64,000 bases of DNA, taken from NCBI GenBank assembly GCA_902567765.1, contig CACFNI010000002.1:62001-126000 (forward strand). The letters run 5' to 3'. Below the pieces are notes generated by a model. The model made no database searches, was not told where the DNA came from, and worked only from the letters and a program-made list of their open reading frames with translations. Below, one piece after another: positions 48,895-58,225 of this stretch; the first letter of the stretch is position 1; each line of letters begins with the position of its first letter. Source of the DNA: an uncultured Pelagibacteraceae bacterium. GTDB taxonomy: Bacteria > Pseudomonadota > Alphaproteobacteria > Pelagibacterales > Pelagibacteraceae. Both the position numbers and the translations under genes were made by a program.

Positions 48895-49506
48895 ATGAAC
48901 TTTATTGTTTTAGGTTTTTTAACTGGATTAAGTCTAATATTAGCTATTGGTGCCCAAAATATTTTTGTAATCGAACAAGGGCTCAAGAAACAACATGTTT
49001 TTTTAGTAAGTATAGTATGCTCAATATCTGATTTTATTTTAATATTTTTAGGGATCTTTTTATTTCATTATTTTAATCAGTTTTTCAATACAACAATTGA
49101 ATTTATTTTAAATATTCTATTACTAGTCTTTCTTTCTCATTTTATTTATAAAAAGGTAAAGGATTTTAAACATGAGGAAAATTTTATAATTAGAAAAAAA
49201 AATACAAAAGAAAATGCAATAAATGTCTTTTTAAAAACTCTAGGATTCACTTATTTGAATCCACATGTTTACTCTGATACTGTTTTTTTTCTTGGAAACT
49301 TTTCAAAAAATTTTTTGTTATTAGAAAAAATTTACTTTGGAATTGGAGCAACCATTTCTTCATTTATATTCTTTTTTTCTATCGCATATTTATCTAAATA
49401 TTTATCAAAATATTCAAAAAATAAAAAAATATGGAAGGCGATAAATTCTTTTATAATTACTTTTATGGGATTTTTAATTTTTTATATTCTTAAGGAAATG
49501 ACTTAA
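48895..49506 (+). CDS. LysE/ArgO-family exporter
   Basis: 'GFLTGLSLILAIGAQNIFVIEQGLKKQHVFLVSIVCSISDF', 'TYLNPHVYSDT'. Confidence 0.92.
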   Translation: MNFIVLGFLTGLSLILAIGAQNIFVIEQGLKKQHVFLVSIVCSISDFILIFLGIFLFHYFNQFFNTTIEFILNILLLVFLSHFIYKKVKDFKHEENFIIRKKNTKENAINVFLKTLGFTYLNPHVYSDTVFFLGNFSKNFLLLEKIYFGIGATISSFIFFFSIAYLSKYLSKYSKNKKIWKAINSFIITFMGFLIFYILKEMT

Positions 49507-49598
49507 TATAATGTGGCAAGATGTTACAGTAAATGAGGTTGATAAATAAAAATTTAAAATTAAATAACAATTATTAAAATGTTGAGAAAGAAGGATAA

Positions 49599-50033
49599 AT
49601 GTTAAAAAAACTATTGAAATTATCGACCTTAATTGGACTATTTTTGATGAGCAACTCTTTTGCAGGAGATGTAACAATCGAGATGTTAAATAAACTTGGC
49701 AAAGAGTCTATGGTTTACTCTGAAAAAGTAGTTAGAGTTGAAGTAGGCGATACTGTTTTTTGGAAAGCAACTACAAAGGGACATAATGTAGAATTTATTA
49801 AAGGTGGTGTGCCGACAGGTGTTGAAAAGTTTAAAACAAAATTTAATCAGGATGCACAATATAAATTTAATGTTCCAGGAATTTATGCTTATTGGTGTAC
49901 ACCACACAAAAGCATGGGAATGATTGGATTTGTTGTTGTAGGAAATGATAAATCAAATATAGAGGAAATCAAAAAAATTAAATTTGTAGGCAAATCAAAG
50001 AAAATTGCCGCTGAATTAATTAATTCTCTTTAA
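49599..50033 (+). CDS. Pseudoazurin-like blue copper protein
   Basis: Signal peptide; H/C/H/M Cu ligands ('GHNVEF', 'YWCTPHKSMGMIG'). Confidence 0.92.
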   Translation: MLKKLLKLSTLIGLFLMSNSFAGDVTIEMLNKLGKESMVYSEKVVRVEVGDTVFWKATTKGHNVEFIKGGVPTGVEKFKTKFNQDAQYKFNVPGIYAYWCTPHKSMGMIGFVVVGNDKSNIEEIKKIKFVGKSKKIAAELINSL

Positions 50034-50043
50034 AAATTGAATT

Positions 50044-50070
50044 ACTAAGGCTAATTTTAGTAGCCTTAGT
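50044..50070. terminator. Stem-loop between convergent genes
   Basis: ACTAAGGCTA-attttag-TAGCCTTAGT, perfect 10-bp arms; flanking T/A tracts not canonical. Confidence 0.5.
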
Positions 50071-50085
50071 AAAAAAAATTCTTAT

Positions 50086-51372
50086 TTAATTTGAATATCC
50101 GTATTTTCTTAACCTTACATCCCCGGTACGAGCGTGAGCTTCCATACCTTCATATCTTGAAATTCTTGCAGCTGCAGCACCAACCTCTTTTGTAGATTCT
50201 TTAGTCATTCTTTGAAAACTTAATGTCTTAATAAATTTACCGACAAAAAGTCCACCCGTGTATCTTCCAGCACCTTTAGTTGGCAATATGTGATTTGTGC
50301 CTGAACATTTATCTCCATAGGCAACTGTAGTCTCCTCACCAATAAATAATGATCCGTAATTTTTCAAATTATCATGAAACCACTTTAAATTTTTTGTTTG
50401 TACTTCAAGATGTTCTGGAGCGTATTCATCACTTATCTTAACCATTTCCTCATTTGTGTCACAAAGCACAACTTCTCCATAATCTCTCCATGCTGCTTCT
50501 GCACTTGTTCTTGGGAGCTCAGGTAATTCAGCAATTAATTCTGGAACTCTTTTCATTACATCTTCAGCTAATTTTTTGCTTGTTGTATACAACCATGCTG
50601 GAGAATTATAACCATGTTCGGCTTGACCAACTAGATCAACTGCTACAATTTCTGGGTCAGCAGTTTCATCTGCAATTACCGCAATTTCAGTTGGACCTGC
50701 AAATAAATCAATTCCTACTTTACCAAATAATATTCTCTTAGCCTCTGCTACGAATTGATTTCCTGGACCTACCAAAATATCAGCTGGGGAATTTCCAAAC
50801 ATACCATAAGTCATAGCTGCTATTGCTGGAACACCTCCAAGGTTAAGTATTACATCTGCTCCACACAAGTCCGCTGTATAAACGATAGAAGGGTGTGCTC
50901 CTATGCTTTCTTTAGGTGGACTACAAGCAATAATATTTTTAACTCCAGCTACTTTTGCTGTGGTAACACTCATCACTGCAGAGGCTATATGGGCGTATCT
51001 TCCTCCAGGAACATAACAACCTGCTGTATTTACTGGTATTAGTTTTTGACCAGCATACAAACCATCGGAAAGCTCTACCTCAAAATCTTGCCCATAATTT
51101 TTTAATTGAGCTTCTGCAAATTTTCTTACTCTGTCAAAAGAAAATTTAATATCATCTTTTGTTTTATCATCTAATTTTTTTTTTATTTCTTCAATTCTTT
51201 CTTTAGAAACTATGATTTCGCCATCATATTTATCAAATTTTTTTGTAAGTTCTTTACAACCTTCCTCTCTAGATTTTTCTAAATCATTAAGAAGATTTTG
51301 AACTATTTCACGCGTTTTAAGATCATCAGTTGATGATGTTTTAGGTGATTTTTTTAAAAATTTGATCGCCAT
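50086..51372 (-). CDS. Histidinol dehydrogenase-superfamily protein, HpsN (sulfopropanediol dehydrogenase)-like
   Basis: 'YVPGGRYAHIASAVMSVTTAKVAGVKNIIACSPP', 'DILVGPGNQFVAEAKRILFGKVGIDLFAGPTE', 'VGQAEHGYNSPAWL'. Confidence 0.85.
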   Translation of the reverse strand: MAIKFLKKSPKTSSTDDLKTREIVQNLLNDLEKSREEGCKELTKKFDKYDGEIIVSKERIEEIKKKLDDKTKDDIKFSFDRVRKFAEAQLKNYGQDFEVELSDGLYAGQKLIPVNTAGCYVPGGRYAHIASAVMSVTTAKVAGVKNIIACSPPKESIGAHPSIVYTADLCGADVILNLGGVPAIAAMTYGMFGNSPADILVGPGNQFVAEAKRILFGKVGIDLFAGPTEIAVIADETADPEIVAVDLVGQAEHGYNSPAWLYTTSKKLAEDVMKRVPELIAELPELPRTSAEAAWRDYGEVVLCDTNEEMVKISDEYAPEHLEVQTKNLKWFHDNLKNYGSLFIGEETTVAYGDKCSGTNHILPTKGAGRYTGGLFVGKFIKTLSFQRMTKESTKEVGAAAARISRYEGMEAHARTGDVRLRKYGYSN

Positions 51373-51398
51373 AAATATTTAAAATTTTAATCCATTAC

Positions 51399-52310
51399 TT
51401 AATCTAATGCAACTACTGCCGCTGCAATAGAAGCAAGTCTTGCTGGAGCATCATCAGATCTACTAGTTATCACAACTGGTACCTTTCCTCCAATTACAAC
51501 TCCCGCAGCGCAAGCTCCCATAAAATAAACCATCATTTTCACAAGACCATTTCCAGTTTCAACACTTGGCACAAGTATAACATCAGCTTGGCCCGCTACA
51601 GAATTTTTAACACCTTTGATCGCTGCAGATTTTTTTGAAATACTATTATCAAAAGCTAAAGGACCAAAAATATCAGCATTTAAATTTTCTTTTGAGGCTA
51701 AATCGGTTATTTCTTTTGCATCCAAAGAGCTTTGAACACTTTCAAGCACTTCTTCTGTAGCAGATAAAATTGCTACTTTGGGTCTTGGTATCCCTATTCT
51801 ATGAGAAAAATCGATAGCATTTCTGAGAATATGCATTTTTGTTTTAAGATTTGGAATTACATTTAAAGCTCCATCAGTAATTATCAAAGGTTTATCATCT
51901 TTATTTAAAGTCATATGCCAAATGTGGCTCAACCTTGTTTTTCCCAATAGACCATATTCTTTTTTAATTACTTCTTTCATTAAAACATCAGTATGTATAT
52001 GACCTTTTACAATAATTTTTATTTTCCCTTCTGAAGCCAACTTAGCTGCAATTTTTGCAGTATTGTTTTCAACTGGTTCATGAATTATTTCGTATTTTGA
52101 AATATCAAATTTTAAATTATTAGCACAACTTTCTATTTCGTTTTTATCCCCAATAAAAATTGGAAAAATTAAATTTTCTTTTACAGCATCCATTGCTGAA
52201 ATCATTGCCAAAGGTTTTCCTGCATTAACTATAGCAGCTTCAATTCCTTTTTTATTATGAGCAATATTTAATAAATTATCAGGGCAAACTATTTCTTTAT
52301 TTGAGAGCAT
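51399..52310 (-). CDS. Phosphate acetyl/butyryltransferase (Pta/Ptb family)
   Basis: 'IVKGHIHTDVLMKEVI', 'LSHIWHM', 'ITDGALNVIPNL', 'FGPLAFDNSIS'. Confidence 0.9.
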   Translation of the reverse strand: MLSNKEIVCPDNLLNIAHNKKGIEAAIVNAGKPLAMISAMDAVKENLIFPIFIGDKNEIESCANNLKFDISKYEIIHEPVENNTAKIAAKLASEGKIKIIVKGHIHTDVLMKEVIKKEYGLLGKTRLSHIWHMTLNKDDKPLIITDGALNVIPNLKTKMHILRNAIDFSHRIGIPRPKVAILSATEEVLESVQSSLDAKEITDLASKENLNADIFGPLAFDNSISKKSAAIKGVKNSVAGQADVILVPSVETGNGLVKMMVYFMGACAAGVVIGGKVPVVITSRSDDAPARLASIAAAVVALD

Positions 52311-52372
52311 TTTTATTATTTTTTTTTATATATAATTTCAAATGTGTATATAGTAAGTTAAAATGTCTTAAA

Positions 52373-53221
52373 ATGGAAATTGTAATAAAAATCGCCCCAA
52401 TATCATTAGCTTTAATAATGTTAGCTCTTGGGATGGGATTAACCATACAAGATTTTACTAGAGTAATAAAACAACCGAGAGATTTTATAGTTGGTCTTGT
52501 CTGCCAATTAGTTTTTTTGCCAATTATTGCTTTTGCTTTAGTGTTCATGTTAGATGTTCCAGTAGAATTAGCGGTTGGTTTAATGATTATAGCTGCTGCA
52601 CCTGGAGGAGTTACTTCTAATATTTTAACCAAATTTGCAAATGGAGATGTGGCTCTTTCCATATCTCTAACTGCAGTTATTAGTTTATTAAGTATAATAA
52701 CTGTTCCTTTTATAATTTTTAAATCTATAGATTTTTTAAATGCATCAGCTAATACGAACGAAATTTCAATGGTTGGTATATCTACAAAAATGTTTTTAGT
52801 CGTGACATTGCCAGTAATTTTAGGAATGATTATAAGAAGTTTTGCAAATAATTTTATTTCTTCGAACGAAAAAATTATACAAACTATTTCGTTAATTTTA
52901 TTTCTCATTGTTCTTTTTGGAGCAATAATTCAAGAGAGAAGTAATATTATACCTTATTTGATGAAAGCGGGAACAATAACTTTTTTGTTAAATACAGTTA
53001 TGATGTTGGTTGGTTTTTACGTTGGAAAATTTTTTGCAACAGGAATAAAACAACGAAAATGTATTTCTCTTGAATGTGGTCTTCAAAATGGAACTTTGGC
53101 TATATTTGTTGCAACGCAGATTTTTAATGATGTTACTTTTATTATTCCTGCTGCAATATATTCTTTGATAATGTTTGCCACATCTTTAATTTTTGTTTTT
53201 TTGATCAAAAAAACAAACTAA
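52373..53221 (+). CDS. Bile acid:sodium symporter (BASS) family transporter
   Basis: Start revised to MEIVIKIAPISLALIMLALGMGL; 'APGGVTSNILTKFANGDVALSISLTAV', 'ECGLQNGTLA'. Confidence 0.9.
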   Translation: MEIVIKIAPISLALIMLALGMGLTIQDFTRVIKQPRDFIVGLVCQLVFLPIIAFALVFMLDVPVELAVGLMIIAAAPGGVTSNILTKFANGDVALSISLTAVISLLSIITVPFIIFKSIDFLNASANTNEISMVGISTKMFLVVTLPVILGMIIRSFANNFISSNEKIIQTISLILFLIVLFGAIIQERSNIIPYLMKAGTITFLLNTVMMLVGFYVGKFFATGIKQRKCISLECGLQNGTLAIFVATQIFNDVTFIIPAAIYSLIMFATSLIFVFLIKKTN

Positions 53222-54048
53222 TGTCTTTCTTATCACCAGCTCAACTTAAACAATATAAAGATAAAGGATATGTTTCTCCAATAGATGCTTTATCGAAAGA
53301 TGAAGCTTTAGAAATAAGGGAGGAAATTGAATTAATAGAAAAAAAATGGCCCAAAGAACTTGAAGGTCTAGGGAGAAATTATATTCATTTAATTTCTCCA
53401 ATTTTTGACAAAGTTAGTCACAATCCAAAAATATTAGACGCCGTAGAAAGTATTATTGGCAGAGATATACTTATTTGTGGAACAACTCTATTTATAAAAA
53501 ATCCAAATCAAAAAGGGTTTGTTAGCTTTCATCAAGATGCAAAATATATTGGTTTAGAACCTTATAATTGGGTAACTGCATGGATAGCAGTTACAGATAC
53601 AAATGAAGAAAACGGCTGCATGAGAATGTGGTCTGGATCTCATAAAAATGAACTAAAGTATCATAATCAAAAGTTTGATGAAAATAATTTATTAACAAGA
53701 GGGCAAACTGTTGAAAACGTACCAATAAAAGATACCACCCCAGTTATTCTTAAAGCTGGTCAAATGTCTTTGCATCATCCTACTATTGTACATGGTTCTG
53801 GTTTGAACAGAAGTAGTGATAGAAGAATTGGATTTGTTATTCAGAGCTATATAGGCAGCAATGTAAATCAAGTTTTAGGTAAAATGTATGTACAACAAGC
53901 AAGGGGAAAAGACAATTATAGCTACCATGAACATGTATCAAGGGCAAAAGATCTGATGAATAAAAAAGATATCGTTACAAGAGATAAAGCTAATAAAGAA
54001 TTATCAAAAATTTTTTATAGCGGATCAAATAAAATTGGGAAATATTAG
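53221..54048 (+). CDS. Phytanoyl-CoA dioxygenase-family oxygenase
   Basis: 'FVSFHQDAKYIGLEP', 'NGCMRMWSGSHK', 'LHHPTIVHGSGLNRSSDRRIG'. Confidence 0.9.
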   Translation: MSFLSPAQLKQYKDKGYVSPIDALSKDEALEIREEIELIEKKWPKELEGLGRNYIHLISPIFDKVSHNPKILDAVESIIGRDILICGTTLFIKNPNQKGFVSFHQDAKYIGLEPYNWVTAWIAVTDTNEENGCMRMWSGSHKNELKYHNQKFDENNLLTRGQTVENVPIKDTTPVILKAGQMSLHHPTIVHGSGLNRSSDRRIGFVIQSYIGSNVNQVLGKMYVQQARGKDNYSYHEHVSRAKDLMNKKDIVTRDKANKELSKIFYSGSNKIGKY

Positions 54049-54050
54049 TT

Positions 54051-54158
54051 TATAATATAGTTATTCCATTTTTTAAAAAATATACAGCAAGAATAAAAAC
54101 TAAAGTTATATAAATTATAAAATATATTGTATATTTAATGTACTTTTTGATTTTCATT
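54051..54158 (-). CDS. Possible single-TM micro-protein, 35 aa
   Basis: MKIKKYIKYTIYFIIYITLVFILAVYFLKNGITIL, basic N-terminus then TM; fills an otherwise empty gap. Confidence 0.35.
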
Positions 54159-54167
54159 TTAAAATAT

Positions 54168-54629
54168 CTAAATATTTTTTAATTCTTCCAAAACTTCTTT
54201 AGCGTGGTCTTTAACTCTTACATTAGACCATATTTTAGAAATTTTTCCTTTTGAATTTATTAAGAAAGTAGATCTTACAATTCCCATAAATTCTTTTCCT
54301 AAAAAAGATTTTTTACCCCAGACACCATATTTTTTAATAACTTTTAGATCTTCGTCAGATAATAGATTAAATTTTAATTTGTATTTTTTTTTGAACTTTA
54401 AATGACTTTCTATACTATCTTTTGAAATTCCTAAAACAATTGCATTATTTTTTAATATTATATTATTTAATTTACTAAAATCTTTAGATTCTAAAGTACA
54501 GCCAGGGGTGTCATCTTTAGGATAAAAATATAAAATTATATTTTTTTTAATTTTGTTTAGTTCAAATAATTTCCCATCAGTGCTTTGAAGTTTAAAATTT
54601 GGAGCTTTAGCATTTTCTTTTAAATTCAT
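54168..54629 (-). CDS. bcp: Thioredoxin-dependent peroxiredoxin (BCP-type)
   Basis: 'FYPKDDTPGCTLESKDFSKL', 'VLGISKDSIESHLKFKKKYKLKFNLLSD'. Confidence 0.93.
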   Translation of the reverse strand: MNLKENAKAPNFKLQSTDGKLFELNKIKKNIILYFYPKDDTPGCTLESKDFSKLNNIILKNNAIVLGISKDSIESHLKFKKKYKLKFNLLSDEDLKVIKKYGVWGKKSFLGKEFMGIVRSTFLINSKGKISKIWSNVRVKDHAKEVLEELKNI

Positions 54630-54706
54630 AACACTTAAATATATATTAAATTGAATGTGTCAATGGGGCTCATTGCTTATTTAATTTAAGTAAATTATTA
54701 TTAATT

Positions 54707-55204
54707 ATGATTAGGTTAATTTTTATATTCTTGTTATTCCCAAACTTAGTTTTTGCTGGGTCAATGAAATTAATAGGTGAAAAAGGTAAATTAGCAGAAG
54801 TTGATAAAACAATTAAAATTAAGATGTATGATAATTATTTTATACCTAAGACCATCAATATTAAAAGAGGTGAAACTGTTAAATTTGTTGTCTATAACTA
54901 TGGAGACTTAGTTCATGAATTCAATATTGCTACAAAAAAAATGCATTTAGAGCATCAAAAAGAGATGATGAAAATGATCGAACATGGAATTTTATTAGGG
55001 AACAGAATTGATAAAGTGAAAATGAAAAAAGTATCTAAAAAAGATCATTCTATGAGCCACAAACATTCAAACAGTATTTTATTAGAACCAAATAAATCAG
55101 GTGAAATAATTTGGAAGTTTAGCACTGATGTAGTTTTGGAAGCGGCCTGCAATGTGCCAGGTCACTACGAAGCTGGCATGATTTCAAAAATAAATAGTAT
55201 TTAG
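54707..55204 (+). CDS. Exported cupredoxin with His/Met-rich insertion
   Basis: Signal peptide; 'LVHEFNI', 'AACNVPGHYEAGM' copper ligands; insertion MHLEHQKEMMKMIEH...DHSMSHKHSN. Confidence 0.87.
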   Translation: MIRLIFIFLLFPNLVFAGSMKLIGEKGKLAEVDKTIKIKMYDNYFIPKTINIKRGETVKFVVYNYGDLVHEFNIATKKMHLEHQKEMMKMIEHGILLGNRIDKVKMKKVSKKDHSMSHKHSNSILLEPNKSGEIIWKFSTDVVLEAACNVPGHYEAGMISKINSI

Positions 55205-55205
55205 A

Positions 55206-56462
55206 CTATTTCACAATCTTTGGATATGGGAGAGGAAGTATGAATTTTCCTTTATAACCTTTTTTTTTTAAGTTTTTCATTACAGCCTTGCCGTAATGCC
55301 AAGATAAAACTAGTGCGTAGTCTGGTTGTTTTCTCATCATATTTTTTTCATCTATTATTTTAATGTGAGTTGTAGGAGTATACATATTTAATTTTAACGA
55401 AGTTTTTTGTTCTGCTATATAATCAATAATTTTATCAGTAATATTGCAATAAGATAATAGTGTGATGCTTCGACCAGGACATCCAACGCCAACAATTTTC
55501 TTCTTTTTTTGTTTTAAATGCCATAATAGATCAATTAAATTTTTTTTTACTTTTTTTACTTTTTTTGAAAAATTTTTATATTTTTCATTTTTATAGAAAC
55601 CTTTTCGTCTCTCTTCCTTAAGTATTTTGTTTACACTAGTCTTAGTTTTAATTTTTTGGTTTAAAGTTGCAGCAATCCTTATTGATCCAGCATAGTTTGG
55701 GATTTTGGATGCATCAATAACTTTGAAGCCATAACTTTTTAACAATAAAATTAGAGGTTTTAATAAAAAAAACCTTAAATGTTCGTGGTAAATTGAGTCA
55801 AATTGCATTTGATCAACAATATTCACTGCATAATGAGATTCTGTTACAAAGATACCAGTTTTAGGATTTATTAAAGATCTTACTCCTTTCATAAAAGTAT
55901 CGAGTTTATTTACATGGGCAAAAATATTTGTACCAGAAATTACATCTGCTTTTTTATAGTTTGCTTTAATATGATTTATTGCATCTTTTTCAAAAAATTT
56001 CTGTAAAGTTTTAATTCCTTTTTTATTAGCAATTTTAGAAATATTTGTAGGTTCGACTCCCAATACTTGAAAGTTTAACTTTTTAAATCCTTCTAGCAAG
56101 GTTCCATCATTTGATCCAATATCTATAGCTAATGGTTTTTTAGTAAAAGTAAAATTTTTAACACAATATTTGCCTGTACTTTGAAGTAAATCCTTTAAAG
56201 TTTTTGTAATACCACTCTTATAAGGGTACTGCTTATGAAAAACTTTCTGGTTATCTACCACATAATTTAACTGTAATAGTTGACATTTTTTACACCTCAT
56301 TAACTTTAAGGGGTAATTTTTTTCTTTCTTTTTTAATTGATTTTTATTGAGAAGGCTGTCGCATAATCCCGAATAGCCTAAATCTAAAACTTGATAAACA
56401 TTTTTAGAGTTACAAACTTGACAAGTTTTTATAATACCTGGCTTTGTATCTTTTAAATTCAT
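55206..56462 (-). CDS. SAM-dependent C-methyltransferase-family protein
   Basis: N-terminal Zn-binding Cys pairs (CQVCNS, CKKCQ), 'AIDIGSNDGTLLEGFK', 'VGCPGRSITLLSYC'. Confidence 0.88.
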   Translation of the reverse strand: MNLKDTKPGIIKTCQVCNSKNVYQVLDLGYSGLCDSLLNKNQLKKKEKNYPLKLMRCKKCQLLQLNYVVDNQKVFHKQYPYKSGITKTLKDLLQSTGKYCVKNFTFTKKPLAIDIGSNDGTLLEGFKKLNFQVLGVEPTNISKIANKKGIKTLQKFFEKDAINHIKANYKKADVISGTNIFAHVNKLDTFMKGVRSLINPKTGIFVTESHYAVNIVDQMQFDSIYHEHLRFFLLKPLILLLKSYGFKVIDASKIPNYAGSIRIAATLNQKIKTKTSVNKILKEERRKGFYKNEKYKNFSKKVKKVKKNLIDLLWHLKQKKKKIVGVGCPGRSITLLSYCNITDKIIDYIAEQKTSLKLNMYTPTTHIKIIDEKNMMRKQPDYALVLSWHYGKAVMKNLKKKGYKGKFILPLPYPKIVK

Positions 56463-56516
56463 ATATGCGGATCAAAAATATTGATATATTATTTACAAAA
56501 TTTGTTAAAGTAAATA

Positions 56517-57227
56517 ATGGATTACGATTTAGATATTATTGTTCCAGTTTATAACGAGCAAGATAATATTTTAAAAACTTTGTCTGAGATCAATAAACTT
56601 TTAAATGTAAATTATAGAATAATTGTTATTTATGACTATGACGATGATCCTACAATAAAAGTTGTGAACGATAATTTTAATAAAAAAGAAATTATTGTTG
56701 TCAAAAATAAGCATGTAGGTTTTAATGGCGCAGTAAAGACAGCATTTGAAATGTTAAATGCGAAAGCAATTATTTTATATCCTGCTGATGATCATAAAAA
56801 TTTTAATTTAATTAATGAAATGTTTAAAAAATTTAAGGAGGGGTATGATATCGTTTGCGCAAGCAGATTTATCGAAGGAGGTAGCTATAAAGGGGCACCT
56901 TTATTAAAAAGATTAATAGTCAAATTAGTTTCTTTTACGTTATCAAATCTAACTACTTTACCAACCAAAGATGCAACAAATGGTTTCAGACTTTTTTCGA
57001 AAGAAATAATTGAAAAATTTACAATAGAATCTAAAAGAGGTTTTACTTTTAGCATTGAGTTATTAGCAAAAGCACATAGAAATAATTATAAAATAACAGA
57101 ATTACCTGAACAATGGCCGGTAAGAAACTATGGGAAAAGTAAATTTAAATATTCCTCAATCTTTTTTTATATTCAATGGTATATTTATATACTCTTAACA
57201 CGTTTCAAAAATGAAAAAAAAAATTAA
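56517..57227 (+). CDS. Family 2 glycosyltransferase
   Basis: 'DIIVPVYNEQDNILKTLSEI', 'ILYPADDHKNF', 'DATNGFRLFSKEI'. Confidence 0.9.
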   Translation: MDYDLDIIVPVYNEQDNILKTLSEINKLLNVNYRIIVIYDYDDDPTIKVVNDNFNKKEIIVVKNKHVGFNGAVKTAFEMLNAKAIILYPADDHKNFNLINEMFKKFKEGYDIVCASRFIEGGSYKGAPLLKRLIVKLVSFTLSNLTTLPTKDATNGFRLFSKEIIEKFTIESKRGFTFSIELLAKAHRNNYKITELPEQWPVRNYGKSKFKYSSIFFYIQWYIYILLTRFKNEKKN

Positions 57228-58176
57228 TGTAGGAATTATAGGGCGGAATTTCGGATATAAGGTAATATTTCAATCAATCTTAAAAATAAAGACAATGAAC
57301 GTATATGGGTTTTCATTTAAACAACAAAAAAAGAAAATTAACCTCCCAAAAAAAATCAAGATTTATCGTAACTGGAAAAAATTAATTTCTGAAAAAAAAA
57401 TACAGGCAATTATTATTTCTGCACCACCTGTATTACATGAAGAAATGATACTCTATGCGATAAAAAAAAATAAACATATATTTTGTGAAAAACCTGTGAC
57501 CAATTCTTATAAGGCTATATCTAAGATATGTGAAAAAATAAAATATAAAAAAACAGTAAATATGGTTAATTTTGAATTTTTAAATATAGATGCATTTGAT
57601 TTTTTAAAAACAAAAATATTAAATAAAACAAAAATTCTTAAAGTAAAAATTAACTGGTTTATTCAATTTCCTAAAAATAACCGTTCCAAATGGAAAAATA
57701 GACATAAACTTGGAGGAGACATTTTCTATAATTACTTATGTCATCCATTTTATTATTTAGAAAAATTGTTGGGGAAAATAGATATTGATGAAAATAAATC
57801 TACTTATAAAAATGGTTCCAGTAATTATTATTCGATATTTGAAACAAAAAAAAATAGAGTAAAACTTTTTATTAATTTTAAATCATTTTTCAAATCAGCC
57901 TTTATTAGACCAAAACACGAAATAATATTTTATACTAAAAAGGGTAAATATGTCTTAAAAACAAAAATGAATAGTTTGTATGATCAGTTTAGTTTAATGA
58001 AAGGTACAAAAATTCTATTTAAACCGAAAAAAAAATTAGAAGATTTTAGAATAAAGCCAACTAATCGTAATTTAAGATTATTTAATAAAAGTATTACAAA
58101 TAATTTAAAAATTAGTCCAAATTTTAATGATGCTATGAGAGTACATTATTTAATAAGCAAAATAAGTAAAATCTAA
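57211..58176 (+). CDS. Gfo/Idh/MocA family oxidoreductase
   Basis: 'IQAIIISAPPVLHEEMILYAIKKNKHIFCEKPVT'. Confidence 0.88.
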   Translation: MKKKINVGIIGRNFGYKVIFQSILKIKTMNVYGFSFKQQKKKINLPKKIKIYRNWKKLISEKKIQAIIISAPPVLHEEMILYAIKKNKHIFCEKPVTNSYKAISKICEKIKYKKTVNMVNFEFLNIDAFDFLKTKILNKTKILKVKINWFIQFPKNNRSKWKNRHKLGGDIFYNYLCHPFYYLEKLLGKIDIDENKSTYKNGSSNYYSIFETKKNRVKLFINFKSFFKSAFIRPKHEIIFYTKKGKYVLKTKMNSLYDQFSLMKGTKILFKPKKKLEDFRIKPTNRNLRLFNKSITNNLKISPNFNDAMRVHYLISKISKI

Positions 58177-58225
58177 AAACTTATAATTATATTAAATTTA
58201 AATTTTTTAGTTAAAGTATATTTAT

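Noticed and set aside
50454-51042. Two plus-strand 95-aa ORFs
   Set aside because: Antisense to the well-supported HisD/HpsN-like gene; compositionally odd (Leu/Gln- or Cys/Ser-rich), typical of shadow frames.
52297-52908. Minus-strand 203-aa ORF
   Set aside because: Lies opposite a clear bile acid:sodium symporter gene; translation lacks a recognisable pattern and looks like an antisense shadow.
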